Shown: positions 35,476 to 50,540, numbered from the stretch's first letter. The stretch is DNA of 64,000 bases from Austropuccinia psidii (GCA_023105745.1 JALGQZ010000001.1:56873437-56937436), one strand, 5' to 3'. Program-made: numbers and translations. The notes: generated by a model not told the origin, from the sequence alone.

Positions 35476-38400
35476 CATCGATTTAGGCTTAGAATATTCA
35501 AAATAGTCTTAAGTAAAGAAATGTTTGAAGTTTAATTTTGACTCTTGTATCCAAAATCAAAATAATCAGAGAGCTCCTTTCTGTTCATCTTAATTTTCCT
35601 TGTGTGAGAAAGAGAATCCTTGATGTATAGCCCTTGGAGAAATCTTTTGAGATTCAAGCTGGGTTAAGAACTGTAAAAAGTTCAATAAGTTGTATTTCGA
35701 TTTCCATTAAATCAACCTGAATAAGTCACATAAGCTTTTTTTCGAATGTTTATGTAGTCCTCTCCTCTTCCATATTTTTCCGTTTATTTGAATTTTTAAA
35801 TTTCCAAAATTGATTTTATAGCTATACCTGAGCTCATCCAAAAGCTGATCGCTTGAATAATTATTGCCGAAATAAACTCACTTTTGATAAATTTTCCAAT
35901 GGGAAGAGCTCAATTGAATAATATATTTAGCTCTATTGTGATTCAAGATGTATATTCCAGAAGCTGACTATCTACTTAGCTAAGATAATTTTTGAATATT
36001 ACCCAACCCAAAATTTCTTATCTCTCAAAAAGGTCACTATAAGCCACAAGGAGGAGTGATTTTAACTTATAAAAATTATCCAAAGTAATTTTAATTCTTG
36101 AAAAACTACCAGATAAACAGCTCTCTAATTTAAGTCTCATTAGCAAAAGAAAATACATTGAGGTTTTTTATTTGAATGACAATCTGTTTAATAGATTTGG
36201 CTATCATGATATTATTTATTAATTTTTCATATTTATAGCTTCTTCTTGGCTTTATTCTTTTTACTTCTTCTCACCTTGCTGCCAAGATTATTTTAAAACA
36301 TTTATCCAATGTATTTCACTATGAATAAATTTCTATTAATAGATGATTCTTATGTAACCATGAATCGGAAAATATTTTCGAATCATGAAAAAAAGAGGTG
36401 GAAAAAAAAGAAAAATAATCTATATCTAGGGATATATTTCTTGAGAGATCTTCGGTGAAAATTTGGTCAAGATAAAATTCATTTCATCAATAACTCATAT
36501 ACAATTGATTATAAGAATTTGAAATGGATAAAAGTGAAGAAAAAATGAAAAAAAAAAATATTTTTTTATCACGAACTACGATTCACTTTGATGATTTTCA
36601 CGAAATGGAATAACATAACAACATAAGTGCAATCCATAATTATTTTCTTTCATTAAATGTAAATAATACCTTGAAACCGCTCTTGTTTTGAGACAAACGA
36701 GTAAAAATATAAAAATAGAGGGGTAAACTAGAATACAGAAATATGAGCAAAGAAAGATATGACAAAAAATTTAGAATAATCATAAGTTTTATAATGATTG
36801 AAGAGCGCTTTTTTTTTATCACGGGTGAGGGTTACGACAAAAAGGAAATTTTATCAGTTGGGTGAAATTGAGTGAGATTTTTGTTTTAAATAAAGAGAGA
36901 TTGGGTAATTGGATCTGAACAAGATTCATCCCGGATATTCAAAAATAAACACAGGAAAGAACTAAGTCAAAAGCTCAACATCTTTAGCAACATATATATT
37001 GGCAGCATATTGTCAAGAGCATTTAAAGTCTGTATTGTTGTTGATAAGGAGGTAGTCTTATATTTCAAATATTTTTCTGAAGAGCAGCTTATTACTACTA
37101 TCTTACTGATATAACCAAATAACATGAAAAGAGGGATTATGTAAAGCTTACTAGGAGGAATATGTCTTATGAAAAGAGTTGAGTATTCCTCTTGCAGATA
37201 TAATTATCATTGACTCAAACATACTTAGAAGAGGCCCCTGTGAAAATGTATAGAAGCCATACAATCCTCATAGAATATATCACAATTAGCTCAAAATGAG
37301 AATTGATTTTCAATACAAATATGATTTCCATCAACTACATATTAATAATCCTAAATTAAAGCCTTTTTATAAGAATATCATAATATCATTGGCTATATAT
37401 TCCAATAGGAACTTATAGAATAAAATGATTGAAAAACAAAGTTTTCAATTATAAAAATAATTACGCAAAAAAGAGATTAAAAGGTAATTCTCATTGAAAA
37501 ATCCTTCTTTACACCATAACAGAGAAAATACTATTTTTATATGTTTCTTTTTATATCCTTTTTATTTAATTAAAGCTAAAAGGAGACTTACAGATTCATA
37601 CTAAATTTAAACAAGATGATTTTCAAATCTGCTGTTCTGTATTTTTCATGGTGTAGGATACTCAAAGCTTTACCAATAATCTAAATATCTATTAGAGTAT
37701 GATGATCTTCTCATTCGATTAACAGATATATACATATCTCAAGAGCTTCCAAATTTGAGTAAATAAATAAAATTGGAAGCTTATTAGAAATAATCATTTT
37801 AAAACTTTAGCTTATTCATATTTTTATTATAGCCTTCAATGATGTATTTATTACATTGAAAATATAATCCATTTTGGATCCATATTTAATTTCTTGAATT
37901 CTTTCTACAAAATTACTTTATGAACCTGAAAATCATCTTTTATTGAATCTTCATACAATTTTTTATGAGAATAATGATTATTTATAGTCATAAATAATAA
38001 TCAATTCAAATTTGAGATATTATAACAAGTACAAAGCATTTTGGTAAATTTTAGATTTAAAAAATCTTTTCATCAGACAATATCAAAGATAGAATAATCA
38101 ATAAAAATCCAAAGCCTTACATATTGCAATCATTTGAAGAAGCTGAAGCCTTTCTTGAAAAAATAGAAATAAATATTCTTTCAAATGAAATAAAAAAAGT
38201 AAAACAATTTGGCTTGAAATATAAATGCTCAACCAATGCTTTCAATTATTCTCTATATTCCATAGATATTTATTTATGTAAAAATTCTAAATAATCGTAT
38301 ATTTCTTTTAATTTATAACCTAATAATAAAAACTAATTACTTGAATAGAATATTTTTTAAAAATGAAGAAGATTTTCCAAGAATGAACAAATATTACACT

Positions 38401-38625
38401 CAAAAGTTTGTTTCCCAACAAACTCAATTAAATTATGAGTCATTTTATATAGGCTTGTCAATTAAAAATATGAAACAAGGAAAATAGAAAGAAAATCAAG
38501 TTCTTATTTTTAGATTTCAAAATTATTCTCTTTCCCTTCTTTTATCTCCTTTCTTTGGAAAAAATATATTTGAATCTTAAAAAGAAAAAGGGATGTGTTA
38601 TTGCCCCCCCAATCACAACATCCAT
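35476..38625. other. AT-rich stretch, no gene recognised
   Basis: No coding-like frame or transposon terminus is identifiable. A 60-codon frame at 36640-36822 (- strand) starts at GTG and is Ile/Leu/Phe-rich. The phrase TTTTTTATCACG occurs at 36563 and again at 36816 as a direct repeat in a slightly CpG-richer part (36540-36960). Otherwise nothing is seen. Confidence 0.4.
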
Positions 38626-39150
38626 TGGAAGCCTGTGAGGTATGTATGACAGACCCATAAGGCCACGAATAGCTTTTTATGCATTTTATTTGTTCATAAA
38701 CAGACTTTTCAAATGAATTTAAAGCAAAAAATAATTATAGATTTCTTTTTTATAAGCAAAGTCATAGATATGATGTAATTTTTGGATTCTACACAAAAAA
38801 TGACCTAGGGTACCCCTATAGTCTTATACCCAAAAATGGCAATTTCTAGTGTTATTGGAAGGTTTAAAAGGCAAAAAGAGCCAGGGTACCCAGCTCTTGG
38901 GATATGCAAGAGCCCAAATAAGGGTTTAATCCTTTATTGAAGTATTTTCAACCTTATTTAATCTTTAATATTAGAATTTAATTTAGAATTAAAGTTTAAA
39001 CTGGTTAATCCCTCTTTTGGACAGGAATTACAAGCTTCCAAAGGGTAAATCTGTATATGCAGGCTTGTAAGAAAGTTTCTAAGAACTTCAAAATCTTTAA
39101 GAAGCTTATAATTGAAGTTAAAAGCATTGAAACCATATCAAAAGTAAACT
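38626..39150 (+). repeat. Eroded family A fragment
   Basis: GCCTGTGAGGTATGTATGAC...CATAAGGCCACGAATAG, GGATTCTACACAAAAAATGACCTAGGGTACC and AGAGCCAGGGTACCCAGCTC follow in the order seen in the 15124 copy, with deletions. The right end is not definable. Confidence 0.5.
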
Positions 39151-42100
39151 TTTAGTGTTTATTAATATCTTTACATCAAAAAATAACAATTACTTCAGAA
39201 ATTTAAAAAAATTCCAATGCTCAATGAATTTACTTGAATATTTCACACACCTTAAGATAAAATTTTATCCGTGTATACCTTAATTTTTAAGTCTCTTTTA
39301 TTAATAGGATTTGTTGTTATTTAGCCTTGAGAATACATCTTTTAATTTTTTTTTATAAAATTAAGATTTATTTAAAAATTAATTGGAAATCTTATTTAGA
39401 AGATTTTTTTCTCAAAAACTTATTTTTAAGTCATTCATGTTAGTAAATTTAATATGAATAAATTAATTTATATCAAAGCTTGAAATAAAAAAGCTTAATT
39501 GAGGATTCCAGGTAATCAGAGCTAAGAATAACATTGGTAACTTTAAATTAAGATGAAAAATAAGCTACCTTACATTAAGAACCTTAGTTTTATGTTTGGT
39601 TTTTCATTGTTAATATGAGCACACCCTAAATACGTATTATTAATCATTAGAGCTGTTCTGAAGGCATAAGAAAAGCTTTTTCATTAATGTTTTTGTCTAT
39701 CATCATCATTAAATCAATCAGATATTTTAAAACAGATGATATTTCATTCTATTATGAAATCTTATATTATGGAATTAATCCTTGAAGTATTTTATTCCTC
39801 ACAAATTGTAAATCATAGAATCTATATTATATTGCTGTAATCACCAATAATTAGTTTTAAATTACAAAATTGTTGCTTTAAATATCTTTTAATTCCCCAA
39901 ATTCCTCTAAATATTCTTAATCTTATATTTATCATGAAGATTGTTTATTTCTTTAAAAAGAATGATTTTTGGAGTGTTTTTAACTTATAATAATTATTCA
40001 ATACTATAACTGTTGTAATTTAGTTATTTTATCAAAGAGATATTATAAGTAAGTTTTTCTTTGACAATCTACACCTTTTTTATCTATGATTAGTTTTTTA
40101 AAATAGAATTTCCGTTTAAGAATTATCTCTGCACAGTGTATGTTATTTATTCTTTTATAAAGAAGATTGTTACTATTTATGAATGGTTAAATATTAATAT
40201 TTTCTATGTATAATTGTCTCATCAATAGCTTCACACTTCTTATAATTATAATTTTGAGTGAATATAATAATAATAGAATAATTATGATTTATTATAATTA
40301 TTAAGAATTTCTTTTCTTATGAAAATAATTTAACAATAATAATTTTTATTTTTTTATATGATTATTTGTAATAATTATATCAATTTGTGATTATAATAAT
40401 TAAATTTATTGTTTTTTCTACTGAGGAAAGTCATAGTACTCTTAATTCTTATTAATATTATGAAGATTTTCATAGAAAAATCTTAAATCCATTCACATTC
40501 CCAGGTGTCAAAAAATAATTTAATCTACACCTCCCTGCCTTGTATCAGAATTTTTGGGTACATTCACACAACATTCCAATTACTAAATCCACACCGAATA
40601 AGTGATCTTATGTTTGGTAGACACCAAAGTATTAAACCCATATAAATTTTAAATACAACTATTTTTTCTAAATTTTTAGAATAATTGTATTGGTGAAGAA
40701 TGAATTCTTCTTCACTTAAATGCAGGTTGATCAGAATATACTCTAAGTCTCTGTTGAGTAAGCTCTGGGAGAGTAGTTGCCCAAATCTAATTTTCATTTA
40801 CTAGGAAGTGTATGCAGTTATGTTGATTTACATGTCTCATTAATATTGGCTACATTATGGTCAGCTTGAAAATACTGCATATGGTTGGAATAAAGGCTTC
40901 TGGTAAGTGGTTCATAAAATTGAAACATCAAACCAGAAAAATCTCATTGTAAATATCTAAAAAAAAATATCATTAAATTAAAATATAAATATGAAAACAT
41001 CTAGAAAGTAATTTATGTGCTATGCAAAGTAAGCACTTTGAAAAAAATATCTCCAAAAAGGAGCTAAACCATATCAACATTCTTTCAAATATTCAAATTA
41101 AATCTCCTTCATCTGAGGAAAAATTAAGAGATATTCATAAAAGATAATTTTCTTTCTGTAAAAATTCTTCAGATCAAACAGGGTAACTCCAAAATCTCAT
41201 TATACCAGAGATATCTGATTGCATACATGTAGATTGACCTCTCACCATATGTTAAAAAATTATTGAAGTACCCCGTGAACGTTTTGTACCTTCAAAAAGC
41301 TAACTATTTTAACAGAGAAGAATCAGTTGTAACCAGATTTCAAAATCTATCTTACCACCAGCTTTTCATTATTAACAGCACAATTGGCCGCAGATAACTT
41401 CTCCTTGAACTTCTTTGAGCCTAAAACATCTCAGAAACTATCATCTGAAATGAAGTTGTTCCTTGTTAAATAATAAAATTATGTCTTTAAAACCATTGGT
41501 ACAATCTCAACCTCATCCTTATCCAATCACCACACAAACCATTTTCTTCAATTGAAAATATTAAATCTCAAACTCACCGATATGGTAGCCTTTTAAGATT
41601 TGCAACTTCAACTTATCAAATCTGATGATTTGTTGTCCTGAAATACAATATCTTCATTTATCACGACAAAACTAATAGCTTCTGGGATGCTTCTTAAGAA
41701 AGTCTAGCCTTCATACATACCAGCTATTATCAAACATCATTAAAAACAATCATGATTTCTTGGCTCCATTTTTTAAGCTTTATTTTTGTGTTTATTCTCA
41801 CTTTTTTGTAATACAAAAGCATTGATTCCATCATATTCTTCCAGGAGCCATAAAAGTACTTTAGTGAATATCTCTTCTTTATGAAAAATATTCATGTCAT
41901 TTCTATTAATATTGAAATTTTTGTCTCAAAGAATTTAATCATTTTTTTCTAAAATATTTCTTTTTATCATAAGACATACCCTGCAAGCCTTTCAAGTCTT
42001 CTGGGGAAAAAATAAGGTGAGATGTTCTTCTTTTTCTCTTACTTAAACCATACCATTTTCATATGAAGACGTCAAATTATACTTTTCATCATTTCAAAAG

Positions 42101-45100
42101 TACAGGGACACCTTTCAAGGCACCCAGAATAAAGAATTCTACTTGATATATATTATATTTTTAACAAAATTTTTGTGTTAAACTCTATTCATGATAAAAT
42201 ACCTGAAGACCATCTAAATCCTTCAGGAGAAAATGAAACCAAAGTTTGTTTATTTTTCTCCTTACTTTCCTCTTCAGAAAGTCAAAAAACTACCAAAAAG
42301 AATAAAATTATATTCAAAATGATTGTTTTAAATCTTGATAATTGTTTTTATAGAAAATTGATTCTTTTTCTCTTTGCATTTTTTTCAAAAAAAGTGCATG
42401 ATGAAAAAAATCATTTTTGATGAATATTTATATTTCTTTTATTTTTCAACCTGTCTTTGTTGAATCAAAAATCAATTGGAATTAATTAGATTTTTTGAAT
42501 AATAACTTTGATGAATTTTTTTAAAATGTTTTTTCAATTTCCCAAATGGGAAGTTCAAAATTGAATGATTATTTTGGGGGGATCGACTATTTTTTAACGA
42601 TAATATCATTCCTAGTTCCCCATTCTGAGTGGTCTTTTATTAAAAATCCTATTAATAAATCCAGATGATCTGGATGATTTCTTTTTTGGTCTTACCAAGC
42701 TGAGAAGGCCTTATTTTAATAATTAGAACTCAGAATAAAATCAAAAAAACTATCTAGAAATCACAAACCAATTATTAACAATAAAATATTAAGCTTCATA
42801 AACCCAAACTATCTGAGAAAACTGGAGTTACCAATATTTCTGACTCAAATAGATAATATCAGGTTAAACCCAAAGAAAATGGGTTAAAATATTGTTACTC
42901 CCATCTATCAAAAAATTCCTCTCCCTAACATTAGCACATAGGTACAAATATTATAGATTAATTTCCATAAATCAACCTCATTATTTTGAAAAATTGTCAT
43001 TTACTTTAATTTAATTCAATTTTATATTTAATTCCACATATAAGATTTTCAAAGAACTCTTTCATATCAAAACAAACACATATTCTCCTTTTTAAAAGAT
43101 CAAAGGTATTTTCTTTCATCATATTTGTGATTCTTATAAGTGTCTGGGTAAGTTACCATTCTTAGGACCAAATTATATCAACATATTGAGTGAAATGTTT
43201 CTATTAAAATTTTCACTCCTTAGTTCACACTTTGAACATAAGGCTTTGTTATTTCATAATAATTACTGCTATGAGCTTACCAGGGTTCAATAATTCTTTT
43301 CTAGAAGAATGTAGCTCTTTTTTGAAATACCTCAAAAATATAACTATAAGATAAGGAAATATCTAAAGAGTCCTTAATTGTATTAAATTTATTATGAGTG
43401 AAAAAATCTTCAAAATCTCAGAACCTTTTTATATTTAATCATCTCTGCAGAAGGCTTCCCTTCCCTGTGAACAGAAGACTATTTGAATAGAAATAAAAAT
43501 GTCAAAGGAAAATCTGAGACAATATAAAAATGAATTCTGATATGAATTCTTGTTTCTTATATTAATTTGATGCGACCAATAATTAATCAAATATATTTAT
43601 TCTTCTATCCCAATAATATCTGATAGCTGGAAGGCCTTTTACAATATTCATCTATTAATATTAGAACAACTACAGCTGAAAAATTATCTGTCCCCATTAT
43701 AATCAAGGAGTGTCATTTCAAAGTATTCCTCAATTTTTAAAACTTTCTCTCACTAATATATAAATATAGTATCAATGATAATTTAATAATACGGGGAGAA
43801 ATTTAATATTCAATTCTGGGGTATGAATATTCATTATCTTATGTATATCAAAAAACAGTGTTGTGACCAACCAAGCCTTAATATTTGATATTTATTCTTT
43901 TGTGAAAAATTCAAAATAATTATTGAAGCTCCATTAATTCTTCCAATGTCAGAAATTATGTTTCTCTGGCCATGAAAGCCACACCATTATGTTGTTTAGC
44001 TATCTGATGGACATATTTCAATCTAAGAAAACACCCTGAGTGCCAATGAAGTCTGAATGCTTGGATTATCCTATTCCATAGTAATTATAATCTATTTTTA
44101 AATAATTGGAAGAAAAATCCTTATTGGTAGTTTTGAAATACTGACCATCTTGATAAATTTATTGGGAGCACCACAAAACTTTATCTGATATGGGCATGCC
44201 AAAATTTTAGAATCAAATTTGGCCATATTTCCAACCCAAAGAATTTTTAATTAAGGTTATATTCACTTCATCACAATTTACCAAAAAATTAATTACCTCA
44301 AGATTTTTATTTTAAATTCTATCCCCAATTTGAAGGCTATATCCTTATCCATAATATTTCAAAAAAGCTTCAAACCTGCATCAGAATTCAAAATATTATA
44401 TCCTTGATAATTCTGGCTGCCAGTTGTTTTTAACAGTAAAACCACCATCTTTTAGATCTTCAATAATACTGTTTTTCTCACATTCAATTTACTCAGACCT
44501 TTTATTAATCCCCAGTGGAAATTAAATTACACCTTTCAATAAGAATATTCCCTATGTCAAATCTATTTTGCACCATTATCAGGAAAGAAAACTTAACTTT
44601 GTTTTGAAATGAGAATATTCAAATGCTAAAGAAGGAATTTCTCTCTAGCTATACCCTCAGAAATCCTCTTTAGCTAACCTAGGTCTAACACATTCCCTAC
44701 CCAACAAGGGATTAACCCATTTCGATTAGTTCCACTCACAGACACATATGGAATGCTTCATTGCAAATGAAACACTATTAGTAAAATAAATTAAAGAAAG
44801 TTCCCTCATCTAAAGAACAGGTTGTACTTCAAAGACTCTCTCAGTATGCTACTCTTATATTTTATCTACTAGGTCCTATTAGAGGCTTGGTAAATAGAAG
44901 AAAGCTTCATGTGAATTCATAAAATATTCTTTTTTTCCTTATAATATACATAATTTCAGGAGAAAGGAGTTTGATTACTGTTCTGAAGCCAAAGGTCTTG
45001 AACATAGCTATAATTTATTGGATAGGTAGGTTATCAGAATATTTTATTAGCAGAAACTGCATATATGAAGACATGGATGTTATTTTACCACTCTTTATGG

Positions 45101-45101
45101 C
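39151..45101. other. Long AT-rich stretch, no gene recognised
   Basis: Nearly 6 kb of AT-rich sequence with homopolymer and ATAAT-type low complexity (especially 40230-40410). The longest frames (40564-40797 -, 42175-42420 +) have compositions expected of noncoding AT-rich DNA and no splice context. No LTR end, inverted terminus or tandem array could be supported. Confidence 0.4.
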
Positions 45102-48100
45102 TGTCAGCCTATGACCAAAAACCAGAGCACAAGCATGACACCCCAATACCATAATTAATTGTACTAGAATAGGATACTCATAAAATGGCAAAAGTTTTAG
45201 AATGTCTCATAATATTATCCATCTAAAAGGGGAAGCTCCCACATTTTGTAATACATCATTCTTATCACCATAGGATAAGAAACAAAGAATTTATTACAGT
45301 TTAAAACCAGAGCTGAGAATAAACTTTAAATTTGAATTCTCATTTAAAATCTAGATAAAGGGGAGGAAACTCATTAAATGTGTGCTCAAATTGAAGCTCT
45401 CAATTGGGGATATTTGATGGTACTACTCAGATTGGTATTAAATCAACATTAAAGTATTTAAAGCCAATAATATCCCAAAGAATGGTAAACCCAATATTCA
45501 CCTCTCATCCAACTTCTACAGTTTTAGTGTGGGATACCCAAGGTAGGGCAGTTTTAGATATAGAAGAAACAGAGATTCCTGATGATCCTTTACATAAAAG
45601 TTTATCTAATCTAGAGAAAAAAATTTTAAGGTAATTATCTTTGTGAGCCTTTGAGATATGACCACATATCCAAAAAAGGTCATGAGAAAAACTTTATAAT
45701 AATTATACTCTCAATAATTATCGTAAAACCAGTTAAAGTGCCATAAATAGAAATAAACTTTGAATTAAGTCAGAATCTAGTGACTAAGCATGTGAAATAA
45801 ATTACACCATTAGATTCCTCATGATAAAATACACCTATATCATTTTTATGGTATATCTGTAAAGTGAATAATTACTGAATAATAAGTAAGAATACCCTCA
45901 AAAAGTTATAAAATCTTATTTAACTCAGAAACCAGTGAAACAACATTTGAAATAAATTTCACAATTGGATTTCCCATGAAAAAACACATAAAAATATTTT
46001 ATGTCAATTCTCTAACATCAATACTTAAGGAATTAAGCTGAATATATGCACTTTTTTGGTCAGTGCATACATTCATGGTTTTTAGCTAATATCTCTTTAA
46101 ATATATATGATAGAGAGTTAAACCAAAGATAAAGTCACCACATAATCAATTTAAAAACACAGATATGAGCTTTATTTGACAAGTTATAGGCAAGGCTATA
46201 ACTTGTAAGGGTTCATTGAACAAAGTTACTAGAGCCATTGACCACTTTGTTGTGAAAGTGGTTCAAACTTAAAACAAAGTGGATATTAATATTCTAATAG
46301 TTTTTACATGAAGAATGATGTATTTTCTATAATAATATTCAAGGTAAAAGCCCCTGAGATCAAGCTTTGAAGTTGAAAATATTGGATTTTGACAGAAAAG
46401 ATGAGATACAAGAAAAATCATCAAAAATAGAGTTTTGATCATGTAATAAAATTATCTTGGAATCTTGATAAGAACATGCCAGGTTATCAGAATTCACTCT
46501 CTGAATAGCTGTAGCTTGTATAACTCAAAAGGTATTCATGATAAAGGTTTAAGCTTAAAATTGATCATTTATGATCACTCCCTGTAATCTTATTTCAAGC
46601 TTAACAGTTATATAAGTGATAAAGCTGGTGAATACTATTGTATTATTATTAATACTAATAAAATCCACAAAGTTTAGGCTTCTTCCAGGCCTATGATGTC
46701 ATCAAACCTAGAGTTATAGTGATAACTCTAAATAATGGCGTGATAATGAGATAAGATGGTTTGAGCATGATGTAATCATCACTAAACCTTAAAATACTAA
46801 TATTCCCAGTGGATACCATCAGTACACGTCCACTAGAAGCCTACTGGACTCTAGAAGGGAGGAATTTACTATAAATTGAGCTCTTTTTACTCTATTTCCC
46901 CCCCAGATGCATCAAAACAATAAAAACAATTAAATCAAAGGTAAAATCTTTATTCTTTATATATAAATATTTTATATTATCAAAGACCAAAGGCAATATT
47001 CATTATAATCATCAATTTTGACGTTATTACTCCAATTGTTCATTTTTTTTGTTATAATTCTCTTAAAATCTTCTTTCCGAGTAAAATCAAGAATATTTGT
47101 AATTTCTTTTATTTTTATTTGTAAATACAATTTAAATAAGTTTTATTTACATTATTTTGCATTTAATCTTTCAAAATTATTATATTTAGTGTTCAAAGTA
47201 GGTTATTTTCTCTTATTATAATAATTTCTCTCTATCATTACTCTCAATAATTCTTTAATTAATATAAATAGTATTTATATTGATATATAACTTTGATATT
47301 AGTAATATTATTGTTATTAATTGTTTTTTATTAATAAAAAACAATTTTCTATGCCTTTATTATTTTGTTGGTAAAAATAATAAAGTTCTTTTAAATATAT
47401 TTATTTATTATGTTATTCTTTTAAAATATATATTATATCATTATATTTATTTAATGATATAATTATTTTTACGCCATAATTATAATAAATCTTTTATTAT
47501 TATAATTATTTTTATCTTATTTATTTCATTTATAAGGCATTCAGAGTACAATAAGAAGAATATTAGTAATTTTTACTCATTTTTTCATAGTCAAACCTTA
47601 CAATCTTAATACAGGATTCATACAGAATCCATATTCCTACAATGTAATTCAAAACTGGTATAACTTTGCCATACTTAATTCTAAGTATACAAAGTGAGTG
47701 AAATCTGTGTAGATCTCATAAAGGACTAAAACATGAGTCACTTTTGATCTCTCTACCTTCAATATTGACAGATTTATTCATGTTTTAATATTATAATCTC
47801 ACACTAGCCAGTATGGGAGCTTACTGTGGGACAGCTGTCCATATAGCTGAGCTAACAGCTAATGGATTTAATGTAATGCTGTTTCTTCTTTGATTATTCA
47901 TAATCTGACAAATATGGGTCCTGCAGACATTTCCTGTACAGTTTCTCACATTTCAGGACCACTAGAACACACCTTTGAGCTCTATTGGTGAAAATGTTCA
48001 CCCTGTATTAAGTAAAAATGACAACTTGTGGTTCTAAGCCACATTTCCACTTAATGAAAGTTTGTATTGAGTGTGTGGGACCACAAGCCTGCCCATAGTA

Positions 48101-48485
48101 GTGAAATTATTCGCTCTGTGGTCGTGTGCAAACGTAAACAACCTTCCACCACCCCTGAGCAAGACAAAAGGATCCTTTTCCTCACCAAAGTAAAATCATT
48201 CATCCTTTTCTTAGTATTTTTATGTGGTATAACTTCTTAATAAGCTTTACCCTTAGAACATGAAAGGTATAATTATAAAATTTAATTATTGTAGGGTTTA
48301 TTATTTTAATCCAGCAGTTAAACACTGCACCCTGGGCTATCAGAAGTACTCACCATCCCTCATTTTCATTATTATATCCTATTTACTCATATTAGCAATT
48401 ATGTCTTACTATTATCATTGTGTCACACTTATAGTTATACCTTTTCATTATTATTGTAAAGCTATATCATAGATTCATCCTGACA
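45102..48485 (+). mobile_element. Solo LTR, family B, interrupted by another LTR
   Basis: Begins TGTCAGCCTATGACC and ends TTCATCCTGACA, matching the reverse complement of the 3457-4876 LTR. The two arms (45102-45641 and 47608-48485) match its two parts in order, for example GTGTGGGATACCC in the left arm and GTGGTATAACTTCT in the right arm. Removing the inserted LTR (45642-47602) and one copy of its 5 bp duplication leaves 1418 bp, against 1420 bp for the complete LTR. Flanks ATGGC/ATGAA match only at the first three bases. No internal element sequence adjoins, so it is a solo LTR. Confidence 0.75.
45642..47602 (+). mobile_element. Solo LTR, family C (old copy), nested in family B LTR
   Basis: Starts TGTGAGCCTTTGAGATATGACCACATATCC and ends TCAAACCTTACA, the ends of the chromovirus LTR in opposite orientation, and is flanked by the exact 5 bp duplication ATCTT (45637-45641 and 47603-47607). 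It is 1961 bp, slightly longer than the 1829 bp young LTR, and much diverged. It records an earlier wave of the same family followed by LTR-LTR recombination. Confidence 0.8.
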
Positions 48486-49607
48486 ATGAACTCCAGTAGG
48501 ATAAAACCCCATTGTTAGTAGCTATTAATACATATCAATAAGCAATTCTCTTCTATTCTAATTCATAAATACAAAGCTTCTTGAGTCTACATTTTAAAAA
48601 GAAATATTTTAGCTCAAGACTTTCATGCAGTTTTTCCTTACCAGTATCCCATTTCAAAATCATATTAGCTATATAATGAGACTCTTAGTCTTCATCAACC
48701 TTCCCAAGGATAGAAATAAGGATAATTTTCTCTGAAATATGTACAAGTAGATATAATTAGAGATCTGAAACCCACTACAACTTTGCATTTCTCCTCTTTC
48801 ACTTTGATAAACAAGAGACCTTTTTGCATTGTTTTCCTTGAAATCAACATTATTATGTGAATGAGCCTCCTTCAATGGTTAAAATTCAAGCTTATAAATA
48901 TCTTTATAATTATTAATCCTTTGATCTTCAAAGAAAGATTCAGATAAACTTTTCGGGCTCATTGAAAGGCTTAACCCTTTTCCTAATAACAATCATCTCA
49001 GTATATTTCTGGAACATAATATAGAGATAAAATTATCTTATGTAGCCACTGATGAAGCCCATTTAAGTATCATTCAAAATTGAATGTTCATCAAGCCCTA
49101 AAGATCTCTAACACCAAAAATCAATTTTAAATCATTTTTTCCATTGAATACACAAAACTGTGAAGCAAGATTCATTTTTTCACATAATTCCTTTTCTATT
49201 GGTCATTTCATATTCCAAATCTCCATCTAGAAGTATAACTGGCTAATAATTCCATTTTTCTCATTATAAACTCCAATAATTGGAATTCCATTATACTACA
49301 AGAAGTGTTTATTCAGCTTAATTGATGGTATGAAAGGAATATCTGCATGGCCAAGGGAGCTACTAGAACTCATGGATATATCACAACCATTCAAATGTAA
49401 ATTCCATTCAATTTTTCAGAATTCATGGTAGCATCAATTATTGTTATAATTGCCAAATGTCAACAACAGGATTTAGTAAAACCTGAAATACAGCACTTTT
49501 TGTGACCATCATCAATTATGTTAGAGCTGTCACTATCATCAACTTTAAAATTTTCAGAAATAGCACAATAACTAGTGGATTTGGGGGCCTAATTTTTCCC
49601 TTATCCC
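48486..49607. other. AT-rich, nothing recognised
   Basis: No ORF, LTR end or repeat could be supported. The 68-codon frame at 48669-48875 (- strand) has no context suggesting a gene. Confidence 0.4.
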
Positions 49608-50540
49608 TGTGGCTACCATGGCGTAGCATATGTGCAACCACAAAAACCCATATTTGAAAAATTAGTCAAAATATTGATTGACCCCAAGGGCATCCAATGG
49701 CAATGGAATCTCTCACATGTTCAAAGGTCAACTAATCCAAAAAATTCTTTTTTTTGTGGTCTCTTTTCTGGCCTCCAATTATTACAGAAAAATTACTTCA
49801 AGACGTCAATCATCAATGACACGGCTTTGAGTGGGGAAAGGGAACAGTATCCAACACCCAAATAATCCTCGCATGTTTTTTCCTCTATCAAGAAAGTATT
49901 CTCCAAAGTAAGTTTTCCAAAAAATTCCAAGGGATACTCAAAAGGATGGTCCAGGCCATTTCCCCTGGTGTCAAAGCTCAATACAATCAGCAGATTATCA
50001 CTTATTTCAATGCAGTCTTCAGTAAAAGAAACCTTCCTGAAATTCATACCTTGGGTTATTAAATTTCTTCCAATTCATTTCCCAATTCAGCCACCAGGTC
50101 TCATTTAGCTTGAATTCCAGTCTACCAGGATCAAGCTCCAAAATCTTTACCTATACTGGCCTCTTTACCCCCTGGGAGATTTTTTCCCCACTTAATTCAT
50201 TCACTAATATTTATTCTGATCTCCATTTCTCTTAATCTTGAAATTTAATACTCATAATTCCAACTCAGACAGTTTCACCTTTTTCTTTTCTGCTCAGTAG
50301 ATATCTTTTGTTGTATCCTTATTCATACCTTTGTTCATTCTGTAAGATCTGAAACATTAACTTAAGTTGTTTCTATTTTATCTCTTTGCCATTGAGCTTT
50401 CCCCTTTGAATTACTTTTTTTTCTCAACTCTTTTTAAAGAAATCTATACTCTTATCTCTTTGATTATTGGAATTTACTCCAAGTGAGCTCTTTTTCAATG
50501 AACTCCCTACCAATCCTTTTTCCCAAGATCCTCTTCAACA
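49608..50540 (+). repeat. Probable solo LTR of a family related to S and L
   Basis: Starts TGTGGCTACCATGG, like TGCTACCACCATGG at 61015. It contains TACTGGCCTC...CCCCCTGGGAGATTTTTTCCCC, similar to the CCCCTGGGGATTTTTCCCCAG block of the 1019 LTR. It ends CCCAAGATCCTCTTCAACA, like the CCCAAGAGCCCCTGT ends of the others. No target duplication is visible. Short frames inside (49632-50047) are chance ORFs. Confidence 0.45.

Noticed and set aside
36540..36960. Possible small membrane-protein ORF and TTTTTTATCACG direct repeats
   Set aside because: The ORF opens at GTG, is purely Ile/Leu/Phe-rich as expected from AT-rich DNA, and the repeat is short.
49632..50047. Opposing ORFs considered as a small gene
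   Set aside because: They fall inside a probable solo LTR and show no domain, signal peptide or splice context.
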